A stretch of 64,000 bases of DNA from Pseudoxanthomonas sp. (GCF_027498035.1 NZ_CP114978.1:1798001-1862000), one strand, 5' to 3'; numbered from the stretch's first letter, positions 17,383 through 27,083 are shown. Translations and numbers: made by a program. The notes: generated from the letters alone by a model not told the origin.

Positions 17383-20300
17383 TCACATCACCGGTCCCTT
17401 CTGCCCTTCCTGCTGCTGGTTGCGCTGCTGATCAAGGGCAAGTTGCTCGTCGCGTTGCTGGTTGAAAGCCAGCACCTGCTGGGCGGTCTCCTGCAACGGC
17501 GGGGCCGGTTGCGAGACATCACTCATCACCCGCTGGCCTTCCTGCGTACCACGGATGCTCAGGTTGTCGCCCGCCATGGTCATGTTGCCGATCTTGCTGG
17601 GGTCGGTGATGCCAACGTCCTTGGCACCCAGCATCGCCTGGGCGACGTGGTCGTCACTGATATGGCCGGGCGTTCCACGGCGCAGGTGAGCGAACAGGAT
17701 CTGATCGTTCATCGACATGGCCGCAATGCCCTGCTTCTGCTCCGAGGTGCGCTCGACCGTCGGCGCATGGCTGACCAGATGCGATGACAGCGTGGCTTCC
17801 ATCTTTTCCGCGTACTGCTGCATGGAGAGCCCCTGCGCCTGTTTGGGATCGATTCTCACGCTCTGGGGCTCCACGAATGCGTTGAATTGCTGGATCCCCT
17901 CCACCTGACCATCAGCCCCCATCTTGACCCTGTGGGGATAGAGTCCTTTGGCCACACCTTCAATCAGCAGGGCGGCGGCGATCTTCTCGCTGTGTGGGCC
18001 AGGCTCGATGCCTTGCCCCACCTCCATCCGGTGGACTTCGTTCAGCAGCGTTTTGTAGCGCTGGTGGCCGGCATGGTCCGGATTGAGGAAGCTGACCTGT
18101 GGGTTGGGCGGGTTCGCGGTTGTCCGTTCGGGTTGCTGGGCTTTTTGGCGTTCTGACTCACGCTCCTGCAATAACGCGTGCGCGTGGTCGTGCTGGACCT
18201 CCGGTGTTATCGGCGCGCCGGCTTGTGAAGCATGCGCCTGCCGCTGTGCGTGATCGTCCTGCGCCAGCGCGGGGTCTTGTTCCTTTGCAGGCTGGTCCAG
18301 CTTCGGGGCGGTGACTTTCACCGTGGCCAGGGTCGGGGTGGAGACTTCGACGTGCGCCTGCCGCACTTCGGCCCTGGCCTGACGTAGCTCCTCGGAGGTG
18401 GTCACTGCGACCTGGTGGGCAACGCCATCGGCACCGGTCTGGTAATGGACGATGGGGGTATCAAAGCCGTATTGCCCGGTTTCGCTGCGCTGGAGCTGCT
18501 GCATCGTCTGCCCGGTAATGCCAGCCGCATCCCTCGTGCGCTGGGTCGCCAATGCGATGGCCTGCAGGTTGCTTTCCTGGGCGTTGAGATCGACGCCCAC
18601 GTTACGGTAGCGCTGCAAGAGATCGTTGTGTTCAAGCTGCTCAGGCGTGGGCGCGGACCGCGCCTCAAGGGCCGCCAGGGTCTGCTGGGCGCGCTCAAGC
18701 GATGGCTGGCGGATCTGGTTGGTCAGTTCCAACTCCATGGCCAGGTTGCCAGTCGCCGGGCCGTTCTTGCTCGACCATTGTCCTTCCGGGCTGCGTTGGT
18801 AGGTCAGGCCGTCGTGGCCCTGCACCTGGTCAGGCTTGGCCTTGGCGAATTCAACCGCAGCCGAAATCCCAACATCGTAGTCCTGGCCGCGCTGGGCGGC
18901 GCGGCTTTCCAGATAAGTCTGCGCGAGTGCTTCGCGGCCGTTGGCGATGTTGGATTCGATGCGACCCAGGGCCTCCTGATTGAGGCGCCGGGTCTGTTCG
19001 GGGCTGGCGGTTTGCGGCGCGTACGTTCCCGAGTCATTGGGTCCGGTCACACCGGTCTTGACCAAGCGCTCCCAGCCTTCGGTTTCCGGATTGCGATGCC
19101 AGCTCTGGTTATCCAGCCCGATCTGGTCGTCAGGACTGGCCGGAAGGTTGAAGGGATCCTGCGGCGGCGGTGCTTTGCCCAGTGCCAGCTTCACGGCTAC
19201 GGCATTGGCCATGGCGCCAAGTTCCCGGGACTTCACGTAACTGGCGCCCACCGCTTCCTGGGCCGGATTGTTGTGCCCGTCGGTCGTCCGATCGAACGCG
19301 GCCTGGCGCTCCCAGTCCCGGCCGTTGAACTGCCACGCCACGCCGGCCTTGTCGACCTGGTGGAAGATCTCGCGGTTCTCCTTGAGGTCCACCACCTTGT
19401 CGAAGGCCTTGCTCATCAGCAACGCATCGCCTACCACGATTGCCGCCGGCACGAAGCCGGAGGCACCCACTGCGCTGGCGGCATAAGTAGCGGTGACCCC
19501 GCCGATCCAGCCACCTGCATTGCGGGCCGCCGCATGGTTGATTTCCGACTGGGCGGCCGCGGTGTTGCCTTGTTCCATCAGCTCCGAGGCGCGGCGCGCA
19601 GTTTGCACACCCTCATACACAGTCGCGCCAACGCCCAGCGCGCCGCCTGCGAACCGGTGGGCCAGATTCGCCAGCTTTTGCTCGCCACTCAGTGGGCCGA
19701 TCCCCGCGGCCTCGGCGGCGGCGATCCGCTCGATGTTGCCAGTAGGCGACGAGCCGGGCTGCTCGGGAATTGGGCCGATGCGCACAGGCGTCGAAGGACC
19801 ACGAACGATCTGGTCATCGAAATGTTTGGGGCCATGCGGCAAGGCATTCTGCTGGGCGACCTGTCCAGCGGTCACCGGCGATTCCGGCGCCAACCGTGTG
19901 TTGACACCCTCCGGCGTGGCGCGGTCGACCTTTCGATCCAGCTGGTAGATCGCCATGCCCTCGTGCGAGTTGTGCACCCGGTTCAAGCGCGGATCGTGGG
20001 ACTCATGCACCTTCTGGAACATCGGCGCATCCGGCCGCTGGGCGTTGAGGTAATCGCTCATCAGGTTGAGGCTGCGGGTCGACAAGCCATCACGCAGATA
20101 GCCTCCACCGATATTCGAGTGCGCCCCAGCCGTGGTCACATTGAGGAAGCGCCCATCTTCCGACAGTCCTAGCGGCATGATCCGGTCGGAAACGAATTTC
20201 ACCCGCCGCTCGTCCAGCGCAGTGATCTGGAAGCCGGACACCACCGACGGCGCCAGACGGCGGTCGGCCAGTTCCTGCACGCCGGTGGAGACCGGATCGA

Positions 20301-20916
20301 ACAGGCCCACGGCCTGCGGTGTCTTACCGGGGGCGGCGATGTGGCGGGTGTAGCGGGATCGCCCCTCCGCGTCGATGACTTCGCTCGTGGGGTCGAGAAT
20401 GCCGCGTTGATCCAGTAGATTGGTGAAGATGGCGCACTGGGTGGCACCGCGACTAAAGCCGACCGAGCAGACGCGGACCTGGACATTGGGATCAGCACGT
20501 GACCAGGCTTCTGCCTTGTCAGCGAGATTCCAGTACATCTCCTCCATACGGGCTTCGTAGGTATGCCCCAAAGCGCCATCGAGCGCCTGCGTCAGTTTCT
20601 GGTCTTGGGTACCAACACCGGCGACGTAGTGTGACGAAATCTGCTTGTCAGTCGCCTGCAACGATTCGATCTGCTTCCTGAGCCAGTCCACATTGGTGGC
20701 ATGCAATGGATCCTTGTCCGCATTGTTGCCCGTTCCATCGAAAAACGCGTAGAAAATCTTCTCGTGCGGATTTCCCACACCCACCAACCGTGGCACCTGG
20801 AAATGCGATAGTTGTTCGCTCGCGTCCTTGAAGGTCTGCAAGCGTGCCTCATCGACGACGAACGAGGTAACGTCATCGTCCAATGGGACGACAGGTAAGT
20901 GGTCTTTATCAGCCAT
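17383..20916 (-). CDS. Tle1-like lipase effector with XVIPCD-type C-terminus
   Basis: An 1177-residue putative antibacterial toxin. The N-terminal ~300 residues are an alpha/beta hydrolase of the DUF2235/Tle1 type: FYAFFDGTGNNADKDPL (55-71), nucleophile elbow VGFSRGA with S155, GLFDPVS with D207, and TAGAHSNIGGGY with H266, so the catalytic triad looks complete. The middle has glycine/alanine-rich hydrophobic stretches (about 420-490) and long helical glutamine-rich parts. The last ~240 residues contain NPDHAGHQRYKTLLNEVHRM and a second block (QAMLGAKDVGITDPSKIGN, then PAPPLQETAQQV) ending Gln-rich, resembling the XVIPCD signal for VirB/D4 secretion in Xanthomonadales. Family knowledge predicts phospholipase activity in rival cells. 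It follows two putative immunity genes. No lipase activity is shown by sequence alone. Confidence 0.75.
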   Translation of the reverse strand: MADKDHLPVVPLDDDVTSFVVDEARLQTFKDASEQLSHFQVPRLVGVGNPHEKIFYAFFDGTGNNADKDPLHATNVDWLRKQIESLQATDKQISSHYVAGVGTQDQKLTQALDGALGHTYEARMEEMYWNLADKAEAWSRADPNVQVRVCSVGFSRGATQCAIFTNLLDQRGILDPTSEVIDAEGRSRYTRHIAAPGKTPQAVGLFDPVSTGVQELADRRLAPSVVSGFQITALDERRVKFVSDRIMPLGLSEDGRFLNVTTAGAHSNIGGGYLRDGLSTRSLNLMSDYLNAQRPDAPMFQKVHESHDPRLNRVHNSHEGMAIYQLDRKVDRATPEGVNTRLAPESPVTAGQVAQQNALPHGPKHFDDQIVRGPSTPVRIGPIPEQPGSSPTGNIERIAAAEAAGIGPLSGEQKLANLAHRFAGGALGVGATVYEGVQTARRASELMEQGNTAAAQSEINHAAARNAGGWIGGVTATYAASAVGASGFVPAAIVVGDALLMSKAFDKVVDLKENREIFHQVDKAGVAWQFNGRDWERQAAFDRTTDGHNNPAQEAVGASYVKSRELGAMANAVAVKLALGKAPPPQDPFNLPASPDDQIGLDNQSWHRNPETEGWERLVKTGVTGPNDSGTYAPQTASPEQTRRLNQEALGRIESNIANGREALAQTYLESRAAQRGQDYDVGISAAVEFAKAKPDQVQGHDGLTYQRSPEGQWSSKNGPATGNLAMELELTNQIRQPSLERAQQTLAALEARSAPTPEQLEHNDLLQRYRNVGVDLNAQESNLQAIALATQRTRDAAGITGQTMQQLQRSETGQYGFDTPIVHYQTGADGVAHQVAVTTSEELRQARAEVRQAHVEVSTPTLATVKVTAPKLDQPAKEQDPALAQDDHAQRQAHASQAGAPITPEVQHDHAHALLQERESERQKAQQPERTTANPPNPQVSFLNPDHAGHQRYKTLLNEVHRMEVGQGIEPGPHSEKIAAALLIEGVAKGLYPHRVKMGADGQVEGIQQFNAFVEPQSVRIDPKQAQGLSMQQYAEKMEATLSSHLVSHAPTVERTSEQKQGIAAMSMNDQILFAHLRRGTPGHISDDHVAQAMLGAKDVGITDPSKIGNMTMAGDNLSIRGTQEGQRVMSDVSQPAPPLQETAQQVLAFNQQRDEQLALDQQRNQQQEGQKGPVM

Positions 20917-20935
20917 CTCGGCGCTCCTTGCCGGT

Positions 20936-21448
20936 TCAGTAGGTGTGGGTCCAGACTTCGATCAGGTCGCGCCTCCCCATGCTGCGGGGGTTACCAGGAA
21001 TTTGAGGCTCCTTGGTGGCGACAAGGGCTCGCGTGTAGACCGTGATGGTCCGGTCGTTGATTTCCATCAGCACGTCGATCGGGACCGGGTTGACCGCCTT
21101 CGCCGCCAGCCAGCCTTCGGGGATGTCGTCCTTGGGCACGTTGTGGCGCACCAGCCGATCTTTGATCAGCTTGGCGATATCCACTTCAGCGTCCAGCGGG
21201 GTTCCGTCAGCCGAGATCCAACTGACCTGAGCCGCGGGAGGGAAGCCGGTTCCCACGCCATATCCTGCGTTCCAGTTGCTTCTCCAGTCACTGCTTTCAG
21301 GCGGCCCAACGGGTTGTTCACGAATGCCGTGTTCATGCCTGTCATAGATGACGGTGCAACGTTGCACGTTATAAGCACGCGCACCAAAGCTGTGTGTCCC
21401 AAACTTGAGGGGCCACGGGTCTTTTGAGCCAAGGTTCAAACCAAACAT
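20936..21448 (-). CDS. Putative effector-associated immunity protein, copy B
   Basis: A 170-residue protein ending 19 bp before the effector start. Begins MFGLNLGSKDPWPLKF with no signal peptide or lipobox, so it appears cytosolic. The second half (KDRLVRHNVPKDDIPEGWLA, then DVLMEINDRTITVYTRA) is nearly identical to the upstream paralog at 21892-22410, while residues ~17-60 differ strongly. Position directly before a toxin and duplication with a divergent region fit an immunity protein. A weak resemblance to DUF3304 (Tle immunity) is possible but not convincing. A secretion chaperone or adaptor is the alternative. Confidence 0.5.
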   Translation of the reverse strand: MFGLNLGSKDPWPLKFGTHSFGARAYNVQRCTVIYDRHEHGIREQPVGPPESSDWRSNWNAGYGVGTGFPPAAQVSWISADGTPLDAEVDIAKLIKDRLVRHNVPKDDIPEGWLAAKAVNPVPIDVLMEINDRTITVYTRALVATKEPQIPGNPRSMGRRDLIEVWTHTY

Positions 21449-21482
21449 TCGGGTCTCCTTCCCTGAGTAAACGCGGCTGATG

Positions 21483-21872
21483 CTAAGCCCGTGCGATGCA
21501 TCGTGTCACTGGACTCGCATCCTGTGTGAGGCGAGCTGAAGTGTCGCCGCAAAACGCCGACTTCATTCCGAACATGGGCTGCACGCCTCCTGATTCCCTG
21601 GAAAGCGCTGAAACAGCTCCTACATTGCCGTTCCCGTCAAAGGCCGCGACGAACAGCTTCTCATGCGGGCCAGCCACATCCGCCAACCGCGGCATCCAGG
21701 GAAGGTCTGAATACCCCTGCTTTTGCCGGGTATGACGGCAATTGTTCAGGCCCTGGAAACGCGACAGCTGTTCGCTCGCGTCCTTGAAGGTCCGCAAGCG
21801 CGCTTCATCCGCGACAAATGAGGTGAAACCATCGTCTATTGGCACGATGGGCGAGTGGTCTTTATCAACCAT
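21483..21872 (-). pseudogene. Truncated effector N-terminus, remnant 1
   Basis: A 129-residue reading frame whose first ~40 residues closely match the effector N-terminus (MVDKDHSPIVPIDDGFTSFV versus MADKDHLPVVPLDDDVTSFV). After a ~20-residue insertion the match resumes with PRLADVAGPHEKLFVAAFDG. It then diverges and stops before any lipase nucleophile motif. The shared ribosome site AAGGAGCGCCGAC precedes both. It cannot be an active lipase. It looks like a duplicated and decayed effector, or a donor fragment left by recombination. It lies between the two immunity paralogs. Confidence 0.7.
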
Positions 21873-21891
21873 GTCGGCGCTCCTTGCCTGC

Positions 21892-22410
21892 TCAGTAGAT
21901 GTGGGTCCAGACTTCGATCAGGTCGGTGCGATGGCAGCTGCGCGGATTGCCCTGAATTTGGGGCTCCTTGGTGGTGACATGCGCCCGTGTGTAGACCGTG
22001 ATGGTCCGGTCGTTGACTTCCATCAGCACGTCGATCGAGACCGGGTCGATCGCATTGGCCGCCAGCCAGCCTTCGGGGATGTCGTCCTTGGGCACGTTGT
22101 GGCGAACCAGGCGGTCCTTGAACAGTGCGCCGATGTCGATCTGCGCGTGGTGCTCGGTGCCGTCCAGGGAGACCCAGTCCACCTGGGCAGGCGGCGGAAA
22201 GCAACGGTCGACCCCGGTTCCAGCGGTCCATCTTTGTTTCCAGTCATTCGCCGGCGGCGGACCAGAGGGCTCGAACTCATAGAGCCGCGTAAACTGATCC
22301 CGGTCGTAGATCACGCTACAGCGCAGCGTATTGAAGCAATACGCCCCAAAGCTATGCCGCGTGAACTTCAGCGGCCACGGATCTTTCGAGCCGAAATTCA
22401 AACCAAACAT
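21892..22410 (-). CDS. Putative effector-associated immunity protein, copy A
   Basis: A 172-residue paralog of copy B (start MFGLNFGSKDPWPLKF, ribosome site AAGGAGACCCGG). The conserved block spans roughly residues 95-165, with the same KDRLVRHNVPKDDIPEGWLA and VNDRTITVYTRA. The variable block (about 17-70) includes LYEFEPSGPPPANDW. It has no export signal. It sits between two effector fragments and may give protection against the ancestral or a rival's version of the toxin. Role inferred from position only. Confidence 0.5.
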   Translation of the reverse strand: MFGLNFGSKDPWPLKFTRHSFGAYCFNTLRCSVIYDRDQFTRLYEFEPSGPPPANDWKQRWTAGTGVDRCFPPPAQVDWVSLDGTEHHAQIDIGALFKDRLVRHNVPKDDIPEGWLAANAIDPVSIDVLMEVNDRTITVYTRAHVTTKEPQIQGNPRSCHRTDLIEVWTHIY

Positions 22411-22444
22411 CCGGGTCTCCTTCCTGGAGGAAATAGGCCTGATC

Positions 22445-22648
22445 CTAGGCGTTCGGTGCCGGCCGTGCCACGTATGGCAGCAGCCGAAAGAAGGCAGGCC
22501 AAACTTCGATCGCAGGCAGCATTACGCTGTTGGCATGCAACGGATCCTTATCGGCATCGTTGCCGCTCCCGCCGGAAAAGGCATAGAAGACCCCCTCGTG
22601 GGGATTGGCTGCATCAACCAGGCGCAGCACCTCGAGTCGCGAAAGCTG
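22445..22648 (-). pseudogene. Truncated effector fragment, remnant 2
   Basis: Translation of this strand gives QLSRLEVLRLVDAANPHEG followed by VFYAFSGGSGNDADKDPLHA, matching effector residues 35-73 (QLSHFQVPRLVGVGNPHEK, then FYAFFDGTGNNADKDPLHA). The conserved DGTGN is changed to GGSGN, and the frame ends shortly after in unrelated residues. Sequence before QLS is lost at the junction with the DUF1080 stop (22663), so the fragment is truncated at both ends. Decayed remnant, not a gene. Confidence 0.65.
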
Positions 22649-22662
22649 GCCGCGCGGCTGGC

Positions 22663-23403
22663 CTACAGCTCGCGTACCCAGATGTTGCGGAAGCTGACCT
22701 TGGCGTTGTGGTCCTGCAAGCCAATCGGCGCGCAGCCGTGCGGGAAATATGAAGGCGCACCGATGTATTCGGTCTTGCCCGACAGCACGGTGTCATCCTG
22801 CACCAGCACGCCGTTGTGCAGCACGGTGATCCGCGCGGGTGATTCGAGCCCGCCGCCCTTGGAGAAACGCGGCGCTTTCCAGATCACGTCGTAAACCTGC
22901 CATTCGCCTGGCGGACGCGAGGCATTCACCAGCGGGATCGCCTGCTTGTAGATCGAGCCCGCCTGACCGTTGGCATACGTCGCGCTGTTGTAGCTGTCGA
23001 GCACCTGCAGTTCGTACAGGCCCTGCAGGAAGATCCCGCTGTTGCCACGGTTCTGCCCTTCGAACCCCTTGGTCTCGGCGGGGCTGCGCCACTCGACGTG
23101 CAGCTGGATGTCGCAGAAGCTGCGCGTGGTCTTGATGCCCTTGCCGCCCGGCACCACGGTGACGGCGCCACCAGCCACGGACCATTGCGGCTTGCCGCCC
23201 TCCTCGCCCTCCCAGGCCGACAGATCCTTGCCGTCGAACAGCACCACCGCGTCAGAAGGCGCGGCGCCCTGCGGCGTGGCCACGGCCGCCGGCACGGGCG
23301 CCCAGACCTCGGTCTTGGCCGGGTCGCCCTTGCTATCGCTCTGCGCCAGCGCAAGGGCGGGAATCAGGGCGATGAGGCAGCCCGTCATGACGATCGGTTT
23401 CAT
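22663..23403 (-). CDS. Exported DUF1080 (3-keto-glycoside hydrolase-like) protein
   Basis: A 246-residue periplasmic protein, start at 23403 (MKPIVMTGCLIALIPALALA is the signal peptide). DUF1080 features: VVLFDGKDLSAWEG, WSVAGGAVTVVPGGKGI, NRGNSGIFLQGLYELQVLDS, EWQVYDVIWKAPRF and FRNIWVREL, a concanavalin-like beta-sandwich. Members studied in gut Bacteroidetes cleave 3-keto-glucosides. The neighbouring GMC oxidoreductase would make the 3-keto group. Last gene of the minus-strand arm of the LacI regulon. Substrate specificity unknown. Confidence 0.85.
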   Translation of the reverse strand: MKPIVMTGCLIALIPALALAQSDSKGDPAKTEVWAPVPAAVATPQGAAPSDAVVLFDGKDLSAWEGEEGGKPQWSVAGGAVTVVPGGKGIKTTRSFCDIQLHVEWRSPAETKGFEGQNRGNSGIFLQGLYELQVLDSYNSATYANGQAGSIYKQAIPLVNASRPPGEWQVYDVIWKAPRFSKGGGLESPARITVLHNGVLVQDDTVLSGKTEYIGAPSYFPHGCAPIGLQDHNAKVSFRNIWVREL

Positions 23404-23445
23404 GGTGTTCCTCCGGGGATTCGATGCGTGCACGTCGTTGGGGGC

Positions 23446-24030
23446 TCAGTTCGTCGCCCAGGCGGGCGTGCCCGGCGCGTAATGCAGGTCGCCGTCATAG
23501 CGCCCCGGTACCGCTTCGTAGCGCAGGACCTGGGTCGCGCCCACGGTCGAGGTGAAGAAGCCGAAGATCACCAGCTGCTTGATCATCGTGAAGTAGTGCG
23601 GCTGCCGGACTTCCGGCGTGCCGCCCTCAGGGACAACCTGGTCCCCCAAAGCCTGCGCTTTGGCTTCGTTGTCCAGCGCGTGCAGCAGTTCGGTCCGTGC
23701 TTTCGGCCTCATCGCCAGGAAGCGGCCACCGGCGCGCTTGTCGATGTCGGCCAGGCCCGCGCGGAACACTGCCTGCTGTTCGGGCGTGTAGCAGTCGCTC
23801 ACGAATTGGGCCATGAACAGACCCACGCCAGCCTCCTTGGCGCCGGGTGTCTCGGTCCTGGGCAGGATGGTTTCGGCGATCTCGTCCAGCTTCGCCACCT
23901 CTGTATCGGAGAAGACGTTGTTGGCCGCGGACACGGGCAGCTGGGCCTGGCCGTACACCAGCGGCGAACGGCCGATCATCGCCATGCCGGTGGCGACCGC
24001 GATCATCTTCAACAGCGCGCGACGTTCCAT
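23446..24030 (-). CDS. Gluconate 2-dehydrogenase subunit 3 family, Tat-exported
   Basis: A 194-residue small subunit. The ATG at 24030 forms TGATG with the GMC stop, with AAGGCGGGGAA upstream. The N-terminus MERRALLKMIAVATGMAMIG is a twin-arginine signal. The body (DTEVAKLDEIAETILPRTETPGA, then GVGLFMAQFVSDCYTPEQ) is the family signature. Such subunits carry the signal-less GMC flavoprotein through the Tat pore and stabilise it in the periplasm (known for related sugar dehydrogenases). Confidence 0.87.
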   Translation of the reverse strand: MERRALLKMIAVATGMAMIGRSPLVYGQAQLPVSAANNVFSDTEVAKLDEIAETILPRTETPGAKEAGVGLFMAQFVSDCYTPEQQAVFRAGLADIDKRAGGRFLAMRPKARTELLHALDNEAKAQALGDQVVPEGGTPEVRQPHYFTMIKQLVIFGFFTSTVGATQVLRYEAVPGRYDGDLHYAPGTPAWATN

Positions 24031-25715
24031 CACAGGTTCCCCGCCTTGAGTTCGCGCACCGCATGGTCGGCGGCACGCGCGGTCAGTGCCATGTAGGTCA
24101 GCGATGGATTCACGCAGGCGCTGGAGGTCATGCAGGCGCCGTCGGTCACGTAGACGTTGGGCGCGTCCCAGACCTGGTTGTGCATGTTCAACACCGAGGT
24201 CTTCGCGTCACGCCCCATCCGTGCCGTGCCCATCTCGTGGATGCCCATGCCCGGCGCATAGTCGCTCTCATGGATCTTCACGTCCTTGACGCCCGCCGCC
24301 TCCAGCATTTCGGCGGCATCGGCGCCCATGTCCTTGCGCATCGCGAACTCGTTCTCGCGCATCGACACATCCATCGCCAGCACGGGCAGGCCCCACTTGT
24401 CCTTGCGGCTGCGGTCCAGGCTGATGTTGTTGTCGTGGTACGGCAGCATCTCACCGAATGCGGTCATGCCGATGCTCCAGTCGCCCGGCGTGCTCAGCGC
24501 CTCCTTCAAGCCGGCGCCGATATTGAGTTCAGCGATGTCGCGCGACCAGCCGCTGCGGCTGGCCGAGCCCTGGTAGCCGAAGCCGCGCAGGTAGTCGCGC
24601 TTCTCGCCGGCGAGGTTGCGGAAACGCGGCACATAGAAGCCGCAGGGACGCCGGCCGAAGTAGTACTTGTCCTCATAGCCTTCGACCGAACCGGACGCAC
24701 CAACGCGGAAGTGGTGGTCCATGACGTTATGCCCCAGCTCGCCCGAGGACGAACCAAGCCCCCCTTCCCAGACGTCGGTGGCCGAGTTCATCAACACCCA
24801 GGCCGAGTTGAACGCCGATGCATTGATGAAGACGATGTTGGCCGTGTACTCATAGGTCTGGCCGGTTTCGGCATCGATGATCTCGACGCCACGCGCGCGC
24901 TTGCGGTCCTTGTCGTACAGCACTTCCTTGACGATCGAAAACGGCCGCAGGGTCAGGTTGCCGGTCTTCATCGCCGCCGGCAGCGTCGCCGACTGGGTCG
25001 AGAAGTACGCACCGAACGGACAGCCCAGGATGCACTTGTTGCGATACTGGCAATTGACGCGGCCCTGCTCGATCTTGGGCTCGGTGATGTTCGCCGTGCG
25101 CGAGTGGATCATGTGGCGCGTTCCGCCGAAGGCCTTCTTGATGCGCGCGGCCACATCCTTCTCGACGATGTTCAGCGGGATCGGCGGCAGGAACTGGCCA
25201 TCGGGCAATACATCCAGGCCTTCATTGGTGCCGGAAATGCCCGCGAACCGCTCGGCATGGTCGTACCAGGGTGCGATGTCGGCATACCGGATCGGCCAAT
25301 CGGTGGCGATCCCTTCCCTGGCATTCGCCCCGAAGTCGATGTCCGACAGCCGGTAGCTCTGCCGCCCCCACATCAGCGAACGACCGCCCACGTGATAACC
25401 GCGGTACCAGTCGAAGCGCTTGGTTTCGGTGTACGGGGAGTCCTTCTCGTTGGCCCACATGCCGAAGGTGCTTTCCGCCAGGCCGTAGTCGCGCCGCAGG
25501 ACCGGATAGTCCGCCTTCATCGCCTGGGTGGCGCTATCGTGGTGCGGGTAGTCCCACGGCTCCTTCATCGCATTGACGTAGTCCTTCACGTGCTCGATGT
25601 TGCGCCCGCGTTCGAGCATCAGGACCTTGAGTCCTTTCTCGGTCAATTCCTTCGCGGCCCAGCCGCCGCTGATGCCGGATCCGACGACGATCGCGTCGTA
25701 GTGCATGTCTGCCAT
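24030..25715 (-). CDS. GMC oxidoreductase, sugar/glycoside dehydrogenase large subunit
   Basis: A 561-residue FAD enzyme with no signal peptide of its own. N-terminal FAD loop VVGSGISGGWAAKELTEKG, then YHVGGRSLMWGRQSYRLSDI, a four-cysteine-like segment NCQYRNKCILGCPFG, and the C-terminal HEMGTARMGRD plus TDGACMTSSACVNPSLTYMA with catalytic His/Asn positions. It is translationally coupled to subunit 3. Related complexes oxidise C3 of glucosides or C2 of gluconate. With DUF1080 and isomerases beside it, glycoside 3-dehydrogenase is the best guess. No cytochrome subunit is encoded nearby. Confidence 0.88.
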   Translation of the reverse strand: MADMHYDAIVVGSGISGGWAAKELTEKGLKVLMLERGRNIEHVKDYVNAMKEPWDYPHHDSATQAMKADYPVLRRDYGLAESTFGMWANEKDSPYTETKRFDWYRGYHVGGRSLMWGRQSYRLSDIDFGANAREGIATDWPIRYADIAPWYDHAERFAGISGTNEGLDVLPDGQFLPPIPLNIVEKDVAARIKKAFGGTRHMIHSRTANITEPKIEQGRVNCQYRNKCILGCPFGAYFSTQSATLPAAMKTGNLTLRPFSIVKEVLYDKDRKRARGVEIIDAETGQTYEYTANIVFINASAFNSAWVLMNSATDVWEGGLGSSSGELGHNVMDHHFRVGASGSVEGYEDKYYFGRRPCGFYVPRFRNLAGEKRDYLRGFGYQGSASRSGWSRDIAELNIGAGLKEALSTPGDWSIGMTAFGEMLPYHDNNISLDRSRKDKWGLPVLAMDVSMRENEFAMRKDMGADAAEMLEAAGVKDVKIHESDYAPGMGIHEMGTARMGRDAKTSVLNMHNQVWDAPNVYVTDGACMTSSACVNPSLTYMALTARAADHAVRELKAGNL

Positions 25716-25745
25716 GGGTGTTGTGTTCCCTCGGTGGATATTTTT

Positions 25746-26621
<876 letters not shown>

Positions 26622-26824
26622 GGGCTCACCTCGCCACACTCGCGACATCGCCTGTATCAGGGCTGGATGCGCCTTTGGAAATAGCATGGGACGGCTGCCA
26701 GCGGATGTCGCGCGGCCCGTGATCTTCCACCTGCCCCAGGGTCGGACGCGGGCTTGCTGAGTGATCCGATAAGGTCATTTCCCCGGCCTCCCAACCGGAC
26801 ACTGACATGCACAAGCCGCCCTCA

Positions 26825-26838
26825 TGCAATCGATTGCA
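26825..26838. promoter_or_regulatory. LacI-family operator, copy 2
   Basis: An exact second copy of TGCAATCGATTGCA. Read on the minus strand, the 19 bases ATCGTGCAATCGATTGCAT equal those at copy 1, so both promoters carry the site in the same orientation. It lies about 204 bp before the isomerase start and immediately follows a plausible -10 element. Confidence 0.8.
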
Positions 26839-26865
26839 CGATAGCAGCGAAGGGCCGGATTGCAA
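26838..26865 (-). promoter_or_regulatory. Candidate promoter of the minus-strand glycoside arm
   Basis: Read on the minus strand: TTGCAA (26865-26860), 16-bp spacer, TATCGT (26843-26838). The -10 abuts the operator, so a bound repressor would block polymerase. Only four of six bases match the consensus in each box, so this is a suggestion based on placement. Confidence 0.35.
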
Positions 26866-27083
26866 GGTGCTGTGCGCAAAAATCCGTGCTGCAGGGCACA
26901 ACCCGCAGATTGGCTAGCGTGCTGGCATGCATGCGCTGCCGGTCATGCCCGGCCAGGCATCCGCCGTGCACGGCCTGCAGCCGACGGTGGGCCGTTCGAA
27001 GCTGCAGCTGGATACGAAGGACGCACCCGTGATGCGCGACGGCCAGACCGGAGATTCCGGCCTGGCACGAATGAAAGCGCAAA

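Larger units (their letters stand above)
26622..27083. other. 462-bp intergenic region with promoter and operator
   Basis: The longest non-coding stretch in the window. It holds the leader of the minus-strand glycoside arm, the LacI-type operator and its promoter, and the 3' flank of the esterase gene. Short open frames inside it have no recognisable protein features. No terminator with a U-run was seen. Confidence 0.6.

Noticed and set aside
16500..17465. A 321-residue protein read straight through
   Set aside because: The last ~120 residues are arginine-rich noise after a one-base frameshift; the true C-terminus is in the other frame ending at 17358.
18415..20172. A 585-codon plus-strand frame opposite the effector
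   Set aside because: Shadow of the effector gene, whose lipase motifs and C-terminal blocks are unmistakable on the minus strand.
26626..26901. A 91-codon minus-strand frame upstream of the exported isomerase
   Set aside because: It overlaps the operator and promoter, has no recognisable features and reads into the isomerase leader out of frame.
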